This document shows, piece after piece, positions 40,581 through 52,553 of a stretch of 64,000 nucleotides of DNA. Each line of letters opens with the position of its first letter. Within the stretch, counting starts at the first letter, position 1. Source of the DNA: Tillandsia leiboldiana. Taxonomy: Eukaryota > Streptophyta > Magnoliopsida > Poales > Bromeliaceae. The stretch is from the NCBI GenBank assembly GCA_029204045.2, contig CM055077.1:12724584-12788583 (forward strand), read 5' to 3'. The notes under the pieces were generated by a model. The model ran no database searches. It saw only the letters and a program-made list of their open reading frames with translations, and was not told the DNA's origin. Both the position numbers and the translations under genes were made by a program.

Positions 40581-43500
40581 TGTCACGCCCCGGCGTCGAA
40601 ACTGCGACCCGGGCTCGCCAACAGATCCGCCGCCCATACGGGAAGCCCCGTATAGACGAAGCGACTAACCTGCAAAAGATCAACTATGCTATACAGATAT
40701 CAGAGCTGAAAGAAAACTGCTAGAAATAAAACAATATACAACCCAAGACCTCACCAAAATACAACAGTCTCTCGAGCAGTAGAAAATAAATACAACTCTA
40801 TACCTCACTACAAAGTTCTCTCAACATGAACTCTCAAAAGTAATAAGGGTACATCTACTCTCTGGACGATGACTGGTAGGGAACTATCTCGCGACTCCCT
40901 TACCTCGATCAGAAGAAGCAGCAACAGGAGCAGCAGAAACAGGAGTAGAAGTCCCTGTGGGGAAAACACCACGACGGGTGTGAGAACTACGTCCCAAGTA
41001 GTTCTCAGTGGGTGCCGCCAACAAGCCCGACGGTCTGCCCACTAAGTCTACTAGAGGCATAAAGTAACAATATAATACCGAAATGAAATGGCTGGAAAAG
41101 TAACTCTACAGCTACTATGCCTCTATCTAGATGCTCAAGAAAAGGAACAGATGGAACATGATGCATCTACTAACACACATAGTAAACTCACCAAATCTAA
41201 ACTGACTGCCTCAAAGGGTCCAGTCAAACCTGCGCCCACCTACTGCCGCACATCCTCAACAGGACGGGTCTACCGTAGGGTGTCCGTCACTGTCACTAAC
41301 TGGCCCAGTCAGAGGGACGGCGTCGACAAGTCGCGATAGCAAGTAACAGGCCTAACTCAGGAGTGGCTCTCGAGGGGAGCGACCCCACCGAGGAAAGTAT
41401 CCGCGTATCTCTGTCGAGCTCAAATATGGCTCATGCAGGCTATAGTCCAAACCAGGATCAACAAGATCGACCAACAACACCAACTCACAACCACAGGCTG
41501 GAAAACCACACAGCTGGGGCCACCGTCCACCAGACGGCTCCCACAACAGAACACTAGACTCACAGGAAAGACCGACACTATAAGGGTTCGGAAACCCGAT
41601 AGACCGGTGCTAAGAACCCTATCAAAGAAGAACAGACTCTAGGCTCCGCCTATCGAAGTTCCCGATCCCCTTATAGTTCGGGAAAGCAAAACCTCGGTAC
41701 GACACGCAGAAAACACCAACAGGGCCCGAAAGTCCCGGGAGACCTACACCTACAACCCTATCAAACAAGAACAGGTTCCAGGCTCGGCCCCCGTGGCTTT
41801 CGTCCCGACAAAGGAACGGCCCCTAGAACCCAGATCACTCGAATCCTTTCGAGTGGGGAGATTTACAAGAAAATGGTGACATTTGTTATTGAAAATCATT
41901 TGATCTAGAAGAAATCCATATTTAATGATTTTAGTTCTCTTTAGGAAAACAGTTAGAAAAATAAGTGTTTTACCCAAGCCCCGAAGGGCTGATGCCTTTG
42001 TCCAATCAAACAAGAACAGACTCCGGCGGCCCTTCGATGCTTAGAAGAAAACCTTGGTAGACTAAAAATCATGTGTATGTCGAAAAGGGTTCTGGGTTCT
42101 AGGTCCGGCTATCACTAGAAAACTACCGCCACTAACACAGTGGCAACAACCCAAACAGGGGAAAACCAGATCTCCCGGGTCCACCGTTTACCCCAAACGG
42201 TTCCCGGTACAGACAAGCGAACCACTGCATCTACCAGACTCCACTCTGCTCCCAAGCACGAGTGCAAATGCATCCCACACTAAAAGAAGTCCCGACCGCT
42301 CGGCCCACTACCCGGGCGAGGATAACACAAAGTCCAGGAATGAAACATAAAGTGTGGATGTCTAAACATAAATAACCCTAGCCCAAGTGAGGGTTTTCTA
42401 CTGGTCTGGTTACACATGCAACATATGACGGGGGTGCTAGGTCAGGTTCCAACATAACAAATATTTAACATGATAGTAGGAAGCAAGAGATCACAAGATC
42501 GACAGATAAAACAAGGAGCAACAATTCCTACACTCTAGCATGCTACCCAAGTCTAATCACTATCATGCATGATTCTATATCAATAGAATTAGAGCACAGT
42601 CCATAGATCTTGAAAGCAAGCCACCCACCTGAAGACGCTAACTGTCCGGAGTCGTACAGCTGAGAAAACCAGGAAAAATAACAACTATATGTCCAATAGG
42701 TCCAGCACAGTCCACAATCCCTCCTGGGTACAACATAAGGCTACAGTTAAACTTTAATTCCAAAATCTGCCAAGAATTACAACACTGAAAATACAGCCGC
42801 AAAGATGCGATTATTTCACCTGCTGAATTTGCTCAAAAAATTCCAAATAAAATATCCCTGTGACCCTCGTGTCGATAGCTTCGAAACAAGTACCTGCACG
42901 CCCAATTCCGAGCACCGTAGGCCAAGTTACAAATTCCACAGTATCGGTGCGCAAAATCCCAAAACCATCCAACTGTAAACTCTTGTACAGATAAAAGGAA
43001 AAGTGTATACCTTCGGGAAAGTCTCCAAAAATTCCAAGAAAAATCCACAATGATCCTCGCGTCGAGTAGATGAAAAAAGTCTATAAGCACGTCCTGATCC
43101 GAGACTCGTGCGCGGAGATCTCCTCAAGAGAAGGTGCTGCCCTCACCAAAATCTCACAGCAAAAAGGGTCCCAGTGAGCACGAGAAAACTCCTCGAAAAA
43201 CGTGAAATCTGAAAATGTGCGAGAAACCCAAAATCGTAGCCTCACCTGTTACGAATTTATCAGCGAAGAAATCGCTCGAAAAGATCGTCGGAGTAGGTCG
43301 GGGGAGCTCGTACACCGAAGAGCGACGGAAGAACCACCGAAGAAAGAACGTCGCACCGAGCCAAGAAAATGAGAATCTCGAAAAGCGTACCCCCAAAAAT
43401 CTCCAAACTCTGCAGATGGAAGCTTCACTGCGTGAGGATCAACTTTGGTGAAGAACGCCAGTCGGTTTGAAGCCCGGATGTGCCAAAAAGTCGAAGGGGA

Positions 43501-44536
43501 AGGGAGCTCGGGCCTTCAAATAGGCAGCAGAAAAACAAATGGGGAAATTCCCATTTAGTCCCAAGATTCGGGCGCACCCGAACTTTCGGGCGCCCAAATC
43601 CGGGCGCAAGGCCCATTTACTGTAGCCGCCCGGAAAATCCTAGTGCGGCCACGTCACCCGCACAGCAAACAGCTGTGCGGGGCGCGCCGGGAGCTGCCAC
43701 GTGGCCCACCCGGTGGCCGACACGTGTCCCGCACAGCAAACAGCCGTGCGGGGCCCGTGTCGTGCCGCCACGTGGCGCCTACCTGGTCAAACCGGGTAGG
43801 TGGCGCCCGCCAGTGGTAGGGCGACACGCGTCCCCTGCCACTGTCGCGGTCACACGTGCGGGCAGGGCGCCGCACTAGCCGCCTGCCACGCACGCGCCCC
43901 GAGGCGCCCTCCCGCGACCCAGTGCGTCGCGCCTCGTGAGCCCGCGAATGGTGTGACGACACGTGTCCCGTGCACCCGGTCCACGCACCCAATTCAGGTT
44001 CCGTGGACCGCGCCACGTGCACCGACCAACCGGGGGATGCCACGTGTCCCCCCGCCCCGGTCCATGCACCGCCGCGCAAAATCTGTGGACCGCGCCTCAC
44101 GAGCCCGCCAATCAGGCGGCGCCACGTGTCCATGCGCCGGGTCCGTGCACCCAGCCGCTCCCCTCTGTGGACCGAGCGCTGCGGACCGGCCCAATCACAA
44201 GCCGCCACGTGGCAGCCGGCGGTCCACGGCCCCTCCCATGCACCGAAATTCAGCGAAAACTTCCGGGGGTCCGTTTTTGAGCATCCGGACTCCAAATTTA
44301 AAAAGCAAACAACCGTTTTCAAGCGTTTTTTCGCGCTGAATCCAAATCCAACCTCTGATTGGCCCAAAACAAAACCAAAACTTCGGCAAATGCAGCCGAA
44401 GGCCAATCCGGCTGTGGATATCACACAGGGTCCATCTGTGGCATCCCTTTGATGCTCTATGGACCAGATACACCAACACTAGGTGTTCTACACCACGGTT
44501 CATGGGAGAAGCCACACAGGGATTAGGGTCACCACA
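40581..44536 (-). repeat. 3' LTR of D
   Basis: 3956 bp, non-coding. Sense order: GC-rich U3 with eight G-boxes (44211 down to 43698), TATA-like CCTATTTGAAG near 43520, a leader with splice-donor-like AACAGGTGAGGC (about 43240-43252), and an AT-richer body to TGTCAC at 40581. The many 60- to 256-codon frames in the GC-rich part overlap on both strands and show no domain. Confidence 0.93.
43698..44211. promoter_or_regulatory. Cluster of eight G-boxes in U3 of D
   Basis: CACGTG at 43698, 43721, 43769, 43960, 44014, 44041, 44123 and 44206, often as CCACGTGG or ACACGTGTCC. They lie upstream of the TATA-like box in sense orientation. In the 5' LTR one is mutated to CGCGTG (near 50508), the other seven are kept. 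Confidence 0.8.
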
Positions 44537-44555
44537 TCCTCCCCCACTAAAAGGA
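44537..44555 (-). promoter_or_regulatory. Polypurine tract of D
   Basis: Sense CTTTTAGTGGGGGAGGA directly before the TGTGGTGACC start of the 3' LTR. Confidence 0.88.
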
Positions 44556-45261
44556 AGTTTCGTCCCCGAAACAAAAACACACCACAACAACAAAACCAAA
44601 CAATCAAAACAACCAAGGACGCAACACTAAACTAAAAAGAAAGATACGGCTCCACCAGCAGGAAAGTCATCAACCCCAACCCTCGATTTAGAAAACAGCT
44701 GAAACTAGCGAAAAGTCTAAAAATTTTGAAAAATCAGTGCCTTCGCCCCAATCAAACAAGAACAGGTTCGGGCACTGTCTCCATTTCTGGAGCAATCCTT
44801 CGAAATCTTTGTCCTGTTCGTAAATTTCAGTACAAAGGCGAGAAAAGGGAGAGAAGTGTTGGTGTCGTTCCTGCTGTGGCAACAAAAAGAAAGCTACCAC
44901 TAACGAGACTCCTAAGGACGCAACCCCTAGTCCTAAACGTCACAACAGCTCCTGAGGTGGCGTCTGTCCAAAGCCGCTGAAGCTGCTGCTGCTGGAAGGA
45001 TACGCCGACAATCCGAGAAAACGAACTCCTCCAGTCCAACTCGCAGAAGGATAACTGCTCTCATTCCATTATCAGTCGTAGCACTGCACCGCACCAACCA
45101 GTCCAACATGTGTGCTCAGTCCAAGTCCTGGAGCTGTCCTTGAATCTTCACATCAGCCGGTGAAGTCCCAAGTCTCAACTGCACTGATCATACACCGCGA
45201 ACCTCCTCTACTCGTAGGATACTGGGAAGAATCCAATTGCTAAAACATGTAGCATACATTC
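44556..45261 (-). other. Non-coding 3' internal region of D
   Basis: About 0.7 kb with no recognisable pol sequence on either strand; it has AT-rich and GC-mixed sections. The 84-codon plus frame at 44726-44980 has no family match by eye. Confidence 0.7.
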
Positions 45262-46785
45262 CTAACCCACTCCCATGCAAAGATGCTGATGCAGATGCTC
45301 AACTAATAATGCAGAAGGATGCAGCGGTAATGAAATGCTCAACTCAGCTAACTGAAATAAAATCATACCTGTCGCGGCATGATCCGCTGCCGGGGTGTCC
45401 TCTACCAGGGCTGCATAAACCCGTCCACTGGGTGTTGCAGGTCGTCGTCCCGTCTGTCCCGACGTCGTGGCCCACTCTGTCTGCTGGTGTGCCGGAGGGG
45501 TTCCCGCGGCATGGATGGGCAAGGGGGGTGCTGTCGCAATCGGCCGCACTGACAAAATGGCCTGGGGGCAAGCTGCGCAGAAATGTCCCAACTCTCCACA
45601 GAGGAAACACCGCCCCCATCTCTGATCACACTGTGACGGTGGATGAGGCCCGCCACAAATGACACACCGCTCCTGTCGCTGCTGCCGATGCTGCTGATGC
45701 TGCGGGGGCCCACCAGATCTCTGGCGCCTACGAAACCCACGACCCTCTGGATGAGATCGTGGAGGTCTCGGAGGTCCCTGCCGGCTCGTCTGACTCTCAT
45801 CCTCCAGTGCTGGGCGCTTCGCCCCCAAAATCCCTGCGGGAGCTGGGGCCACCTCTGCCATCACTGCCTCTCCACACTCAACATATAAAGCCTGCTCCAT
45901 CGAAGCCTCTAAAGTCTGCAATCTGTGGGAGCGAACAAGCTGATAAATGTCCCGGCGCAGCCCCCGCTCAAACATGTAGATCCGGTGAGACTCGTCCCTG
46001 GCCACGTGAGGCATACTAGCCAACAGCTGATTGAATTCGGCTATGTATGCATTCACGGGCCGATCTCCCTGGCAGAGATTTCTCAGCTGCTCCTCTAATC
46101 TCTAGCGAACACTCTCAGGAAAGAAGGCCCCTAAAAGAAGTCTGCGGAACTCCGCCCAAGGAAGAATCTGTGTCCCAGGCAGACCAATAGGCCGCACACG
46201 CCGCCACCAAGCCTCGGCGTTGCTCTCCAAGAAATGTGTAGCCAAGAAGACCCGAAATCGATCCTCAACAAACAAACTCTCAAAATGACGCTCCATGGCC
46301 GTGATCCAAGACTCTGCCTCCCACGGCACAGCACTCATACCAGAAAAATGGGGTGGATCAAACCGGTGGAACCTCATCAACAGATCCACCACCGCACTCT
46401 GCTCAGCCGAAGTCAAAGGTCCCGTCGACCCTGGCGGTGGTATGCAAGAAACTGGCTCGACAGGAATAGCCGGCGCTGACGGAACCACAGGGGGCGCCAC
46501 AGCTGGTGAAGAAGGCACAGGCGAACTCTCAGGGGGTGCTACCACTGGCTGCGTCCTCTGCTCTAAAAGAAGCATCATCCGACCCAAGGCCTCCTCCTGG
46601 CGCCGAGAAGCCTCCTCCTGGCGCTGTGATGTCTCCTCTTGGCGCCGCACCGCCTCAGACAACTGTGCCACCTGGGCACGGAGCTCCAGAACCTCCCTCT
46701 GCTGTCCCTGCCCCGAGTCCTCCTGCTCGGGCTCATCGGAGGGGAAAGGCTGAGAACGCGTCTGCACCCTGCGTCGGGGAGGCAT
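45262..46785 (-). pseudogene. gag: Gag of element D with one internal TAG stop
   Basis: ATG at 46783-46785 (MPPRRR). Glutamine-rich coiled coil (RRQEE repeats) about residues 35-75, proline-rich linker, then a Ty3/gypsy retrotrans_gag domain (WITAMERHFESL, AEAWWRRV, WAEFRRLLLGAFFPESVR). An in-frame TAG at 46102-46104 splits that domain; reading resumes in the same frame with RLEEQLRNLCQGDRPVNAYI. Zinc knuckles follow: CVICGGPHPPSQC (CX2CX3HX4C) and CFLCGELGHFCAAC (CX2CX4HX4C). The frame passes a GRVYAAL…ATGMI region, where chromoviral (Tekay/Del-like) polyproteins enter protease, then changes to unrelated residues and ends at 45262. Protease is therefore deleted. The stop is present in both assembled copies. 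Confidence 0.88.
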
Positions 46786-47065
46786 CGTGCCTACCTGCAA
46801 CACACAAGCAACCATCAGGACAGTACCAAACAACACTCGACCCAATCCAGCGAAAGTCTAGGACATGTCATCCATTCCCTAGCATTATGTTGTCTGCAGC
46901 CAACATAATCGCTTAGGAGAATAAACATGCCAATCACCCATCCCATCCCTTGGGAGAGGTAAAAACTCAATCAGGACTCTCGCTAACAGTCACGACTCTC
47001 ACGTACTCATCCTAATGTCCAACCACAAGCCTAGGGTTTCTAAGTCCACATGACCTACAACCTAG
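46786..47065 (-). other. Leader of D between PBS and gag
   Basis: 280 bp. A splice-acceptor-like GTTGCAGGTAGGC lies just before the gag ATG. No other signal. Confidence 0.65.
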
Positions 47066-47077
47066 GCTCTGATACCA
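47066..47077 (-). promoter_or_regulatory. Primer-binding site of D
   Basis: Sense TGGTATCAGAGC (initiator tRNA-Met), seven bases after the LTR end. Confidence 0.93.
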
Positions 47078-47084
47078 CCTAATT

Positions 47085-50000
47085 TGTCACTCCCCGGCGT
47101 CGAAACTGCGACCCGGGCTCGCCAACAGATCCGCCGCCCATACGGGAAGCCCCGTATAGACGAAGCGACTAACCTGCAAAAGATCAACTATGCTATACAG
47201 ATATCAGAGCTGAAAGAAAACTGCTAGAAATAAAACAATATACAACCCAAGACCTCACCAAAATACAACAGTCTCTCGAGCAGTAGAAAATAAATACAAC
47301 TCTATACCTCACTACAAAGTTCTCTCAACATGAACTCTCAAAAGTAATAAGGGTACATCTACTCTCTGGATGATGACTGGTAGGGAACTATCTCGCGACT
47401 CCCTTACCTCGATCAGAAGAAGCAGCAACAGGAGCAGCAGGAACAGGAGTAGAAGTCCCTGTGGGGAAAACACCACGACGGGTGTGAGAACTACGTCCCA
47501 AGTAGTTCTCAGTGGGTGCCGCCAACAAGCCCGACGGTCTGCCCACTAAGTCTACTAGAGGCATAAAGTAACAATATAATACCGAAATGAAATGGCTGGA
47601 AAAGTAACTCTACAGCTACTATGCCTCTATCTAGATGCTCAAGAAAAGGAACAGATGGAACATGATGCATCTACTAACACACACAGTAAACTCACCAAAT
47701 CTAAACTGACTGCCTCAAAGGGTCCAGTCAAACCTGCGCCCACCTACTGCCGCACATCCTCAACAGGACGGGTCTACCGTAGGGTGTCCGTGACTGTCAC
47801 TAACTGGCCCAGTCAGAGGGACGGCGTCGACAAGTCGCGATAGCAAGTAACAGGCCTAACTCCGGAGTGGCTCTCGAGGGGAGCGACCCCACCGAGGAAA
47901 GTATCCGCGTATCTCTGTCGAGCTCAAATATGGCTCATGCAGGCTATAGTCCAAACCACGATCAACAAGATCGACCAACAACACCAACTCTCAACCACAA
48001 GCTGGAAAACCACACAGCTGGGGCCACCGTCCACCAGACGGCTCCCACAACAGAACACTAGACTCACAGGAAAGACCAACACCATAAGGGTTCGGAAACC
48101 CGATAGACCGGTGCTAAGAACCCTATCAAACAAGAACAGACTCTAGGCTCCGCCTATCGAAGTTCCCGATCCCCTTATAGTTCGGGAAAGCAAAACCTCG
48201 GTACGACACGCAGAAAACACCAACAGGGCCCGAAAGTCCCGGGAGACCTACACCTACAACCCTATCAAACAAGAACAGGTTCCAGGCTCGGCCCCCGTGG
48301 CTTTCGTCCCGACAAAGGAACGGCCCCTAGAACCCAGATCACTCGAATCCTTTCGAGTGGGGAGATTTACAAGAAAAAGGTGACATTTGTTATTGAAAAT
48401 CATTTGATCTAGAAGAAATCCATATTTAATGATTTTAGTTCTCTTTAGGAAAACAGTTAGAAAAATAAGTGTTTTACCCAAGCCCCGAAGGGCTGATGCC
48501 TTTGTCCAATCAAACAAGAACAGACTCCGGCGGCCCATCGATGCTTAGAAGAAAACCTTGGTAGACTGAAAATCATGTGTATGTCGAAAAGGGTTCTGGG
48601 TTCTAGGTCCGGCTATCACTAGAAAACTACCGCCACTAACACAGTGCGACAACCCAAACAGGGGAAAACCAGATCTCCCGGGTCCACCGTTTACCCAAAC
48701 GGTTCCCGGTACAGACAAGCGAACCACTGCATCTACCAGACTCCACTCTGCTCCCAAGCACGAGTGCAAATGCATCCCACACTAAAGAAGTCCCGACCGC
48801 TCGGCCACTACCCGGGCGAGGATAACACTAAGTCCAGGAATGAAACATAAAGTGTGGATGTCTAAACATAAATAACCCTAGCCCAAGTGAGGGTTTTCTA
48901 CTGGTCTGGTTACACATGCAACATATGACGGGGGTGCTAGGTCAGGTTCCAACATAACAAATATTTAACATGATAGTAGGAAGCAAGAGATCACAAGATC
49001 GACAGATAAAACAAGGAACAACAATTCCTACACTCTAGCATGCTACCCAAGTCCAATCACTATCATGCATGATTCTATATCAATAGAATTAGAGCACAGT
49101 CCATAGATCTTGAAAGCAAGCCACCCACCTGAAAACGCTAACTGTCCGGAGTCGTACAGCTGAGAAAACCAGGAAAAATAACAACTCTATGTCCAACAGG
49201 TCCAGCACAGTCCACAATCCCTCCTGGGTACAACATAAGGCTACAGTTATACTTTAATTCCAAAATCTGCCAAGATTTACAACACTGAAAATACAGCCGC
49301 AAAGATGCGATTATTTCACCTGCTGAATGTGCTCGAAAAATTCCAAATAAAATATCCCTGCGATCCTCGTGTCGATAGCTTCGAAACAAGTACCTGCACG
49401 CCCAATTCCGAGCACCGTAGGCCAAGTTACAAATTCCACAGTATCGGTGCGCAAAATCCCAAAACCATCCAACTGTAAACTCTTGTACAGATAAAAGGAA
49501 AAGTGTATACCTTCGGGAAAGTCTCCAAAAATTCCAAGAAAAATCCACGATGATCCTCGCGTCGAGTAGATGAAAAAAGTCTATAAGCACGTCCTGATCC
49601 GAGACTCGTGCGCGGAGATCTCCTCAAGAGAAGGTGCTGCCCTCACCAAAATCTCACAGCAAAAAGGGTCCCAGTGAGCACGAGAAAACTCCTCGAAAAA
49701 CGCAAAACTGAAAATGTACGAGAAACCCAAAATCGTAGCCTCACCTGTTACGAATCAAACAGCGAAGAAATCGCTCGAAAAGATCGTCGGAGTAGGTCGG
49801 GGGAGCTCGTACACCGAAGAGCGACGGAAGAAGCACCGAAGAAAGAACGTCGCGCCGAGCCAAGAAAATGAGAATCTCGAAAAGCGTGCCCCCAAAAATC
49901 CCCAAACTCTGCAGATGGAAGCTTCACTGCGTGAGGATCAACTTTGGTGAAGAACTCCAGTCGGTTTGAAGCTCGGAAGTGCCAAAAAGTCGAAGGGGAA

Positions 50001-51027
50001 GGAGCTCGGGCCTTTAAATAGGCAGCAGAAAAACAAATGGGGAAATTCCCATTTAGTCCCAAGATTCGGGCGCACCCGAACTTTCGGGCGCCCGAATCCG
50101 GGCGCAAGGCCCATTTACTGTAGCCGCCCGGAAAATCCTGGTGCGCCACGTCACCCGCACAGCAAACAGCTGTGCGGGGCGCGCCGGGAGCTGCCACGTG
50201 GCCCACCCGGTGGCCGACACGTGTCCCGCACAGCAAACAGCCGTGCGGGCCCGTGTCGTGCCGCCACGTGGCGCCTACCCGGTCAAACCGGGTAGGTGGC
50301 GCCCGCCAGTGGCAGGGCGACCGCTCCCCTGCCACTGTCGCGGTCACACGTGCGGGCAGGGCGCCGCACTGGCCGCCTGCCACGCACGCGCCCCGAGGCG
50401 CCCTCCCGCGACCCAGTGCGCCGCGCCTCGTGAGCCCGCGAATGGCGTGAAGACACGTGTCCCGTGCACCCGGTCCACGCACCCAATTCAGGTTCCGTGG
50501 ACCGCGCCGCGTGCACCGACCAACCGGGGGATGCCACGTGTCCTCCCGCCCCGGTCCATGCACCGCCGCGCAAAATCTGTGGACCGCGCCTCACGAGCCC
50601 GCCAATCAGGCGGCGCCACGTGTCCATGCGCCGGTCCGTGCACCCAGCCGCTCCCCTCTGTGGACCGAGCGCTGCGGACCGGCCCAATCACAAGCCGCCA
50701 CGTGCAGCCGGCGGTCCACGGCCCCTCCCATGCACCGAAATTCAGCGAAAACTTCCGGGGGTCCGTTTTTGGGCATCCGGACTCCAAATTTAACAAGCAA
50801 ACAGCCGTTTTCAAGCGTTTTTTCCGCGCTGAATCCAAATCCAACCTCTGATTGGCCCAAAACAAAACCGAAACTTCGGCAAATGCAGCCGAAGGCCAAT
50901 CCGCTGTGGATATCACACAGGGTCCATCTGTGGCATCCCTTTGATGCTCTATGGACCAGATACACCAACACTAGGTGTTCTACACCACGTTCATGGGAGA
51001 AGCCACACGGGGATCAGGGTCAACACA
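47085..51027 (-). repeat. 5' LTR of D
   Basis: 3943 bp, TGTCACTCCCCGG…GGGTCAACACA. Same layout as the 3' LTR, with scattered substitutions (for example, GGATGATGAC near 47368 versus GGACGATGAC near 40863). No gene; overlapping frames in 49748-50971 come from the GC-rich U3. Confidence 0.92.
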
Positions 51028-51232
51028 CTGTTTATCTAAACTAGCTTTACCCCTCGGCAAGAAGAGCCGGCTTTACGGGAAATGGTCACCAAACTGGGAA
51101 GGACCATTTCGGGTCAGACAATTGACTAGAGGAAATTCCTACTACTTAGAGACCCTAGAAGCGCGGAGGAGACCAGGCGATCAACGGGAAATATTTGAAG
51201 CACTACTGTACATCGGTATGGAAGACGTATGA
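51028..51232 (+). pseudogene. pol: C-terminal end of H integrase
   Basis: Resumes after D: LSKLALPLGKKSRLYGKW then SPNWEGPFRVRQL (a GPY/F-like module), ending MEDV and a stop at 51230-51232. Joined conceptually with 40122-40580 it completes a typical Ty3/gypsy integrase C-terminus. The upstream ATG at 50975 lies in the D LTR and is irrelevant. Confidence 0.85.
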
Positions 51233-51312
51233 TGAACAGCGGAGGAAGCTTTGCATCTCAACAGAAGAAATTGACTCAACATCGACAATCACCCGGATGA
51301 CACGCTAGGCGA

Positions 51313-51887
51313 TTGCCGAGGGGGCTTTGTTGAGACCAGATTTTTTGCCTCTTAAGAGAGCATATGTGGCAGACATCACGGCCGACAGATGGCAAGCCGA
51401 TAGGAAAACGGCCAGAAAAAGAGAACCTGCGCCTCAGATGGTCTCAGTCGCGTAAGAGTGCGGCACGCGACATATACTGCTAGCCAAAAGCATCAGCTGA
51501 CAGAAGGAACAACTGGTGAGAGAAGTAACACCTCATCCAAATTCGGCTGCCAACGGACCTCACCAGCCAAGCGACGAAAGAGGCGAGGGTCATAAACGCC
51601 TTTCGGTCCTCGAGCCGAGAAGGGAAGATTCCAGAAGGAAGGAGTGCGGGATTTAGGCGCAATCCCGCAACTAACCCGAACGGCAAGCAGAGTATAGCGC
51701 CGAGGATCGCGCTCCAGCGCAATAATTGGGGTTGAACTTAGACGGAAAACGGTTGATATCCAATTAAGGATAATCAATTGAGAACGAAACTGTTGAGGTT
51801 TTCACGCTTGATTCCCCAAGTCACGTCGATATTTCAAAAATGGTGCCCAATAACCTTGGTTCGAAAGCTGTATAAATGAGCGAACCA
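51313..51887 (+). repeat. Polypurine tract and 5' part of the 3' LTR of H
   Basis: A purine-rich GCCGAGGGGGC tract precedes TGTTGAGACC (51328), the probable LTR start, 80 bp after the pol stop. A TATA box (TGTATAAATGAG) is at about 51869-51880. The LTR is cut at 51888 by a Sirevirus LTR. Confidence 0.72.
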
Positions 51888-52453
51888 TGTTCAGGAGTTT
51901 TGTTTTTCTTTCGGCGTATTTCGTGAAGTCGTAAAAAGTCCTTGAAGATTGAAGAAGATATTGTGGAACATATACATCAATCTCAAGAAAAAGTGATGTC
52001 TAAAAATCAGATACGTTTAAGTAAATAATTTTGTAGTTGATCCTAATACGATTGTGTCTAGTTTAGATAACCATTGGATCAGTTTTCAGTGCATAAAAAG
52101 TCAAAAACTGGACAAGTTTGTGGATGTTCGGATCCGGCTCAGACCATTCCAGTCCGGACCCCGAACATATTTTTTAGTTCATGCGGAATTCCAGTCCGGA
52201 CCATCCCCTGTTCAATCCGACCCCAAACTATGTGTTTGCTGTAAATCGGCATTAACGTCCGAATCAGGAAATTCCAGTCCGGACCCGAACTGTTTTTTTT
52301 TCAGGAAAATTGCTGGAAAAAGACGACAGTCGGATCAGCCAAATCCCTCCGGACCGCCGTGCGGGCAAAATTCTGTTAGTCAGTTTTTGATGCTAATCTC
52401 TTTCCAAAGGTTTCTAACCTATAAATAGACCCTACATTCATCTTTTAGGGTCA
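51888..52453 (+). repeat. Partial Sirevirus LTR at the end of contig 2
   Basis: TGTTCAGGAG start followed by the Sirevirus words GTATTTCGTGAAG and CTTGAAGATTGAAGA, then GTCCGGAC/ATCCGGCT-type palindromes (52128-52355) and CCTATAAATAGACCC near 52420. It runs into the N gap. Many small indels relative to solo LTR 1 suggest poor sequence quality here. Confidence 0.85.
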
Positions 52454-52553
52454 NNNNNNNNNNNNNNNNNNNNNNNNNNNNNNNNNNNNNNNNNNNNNNN
52501 NNNNNNNNNNNNNNNNNNNNNNNNNNNNNNNNNNNNNNNNNNNNNNNNNNNNN
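52454..52553. other. Assembly gap (100 N)
   Basis: A second run of exactly 100 N. Right of it the sequence restarts inside the TRIM LTR (equivalent of 38476). Confidence 0.97.

Larger units (their letters stand above)
40581..51027 (-). mobile_element. Element D: gag-only Ty3/gypsy (TR-GAG-like) with ~3.9-kb LTRs
   Basis: 3' LTR 40581-44536, polypurine tract 44537 onward, gag 45262-46785, PBS 47066-47077, 5' LTR 47085-51027. LTR termini TGTCAC…CACCACA. The internal region is only 2.55 kb and holds gag with no protease, RT, RNase H or integrase. It is inserted in the integrase of H. Left flank CTTGG, right flank CTGTT; the right one would fit CTTGGTTT with homopolymer losses near the contig end, so the TSD is only probable. 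It must rely on a partner's pol. A second copy is at 54649-64000. Confidence 0.9.

Noticed and set aside
45237..46916. Plus-strand ORFs (141, 152 and 136 codons)
   Set aside because: Antisense shadows of the minus-strand gag of D, which has real zinc knuckles and a gag domain.
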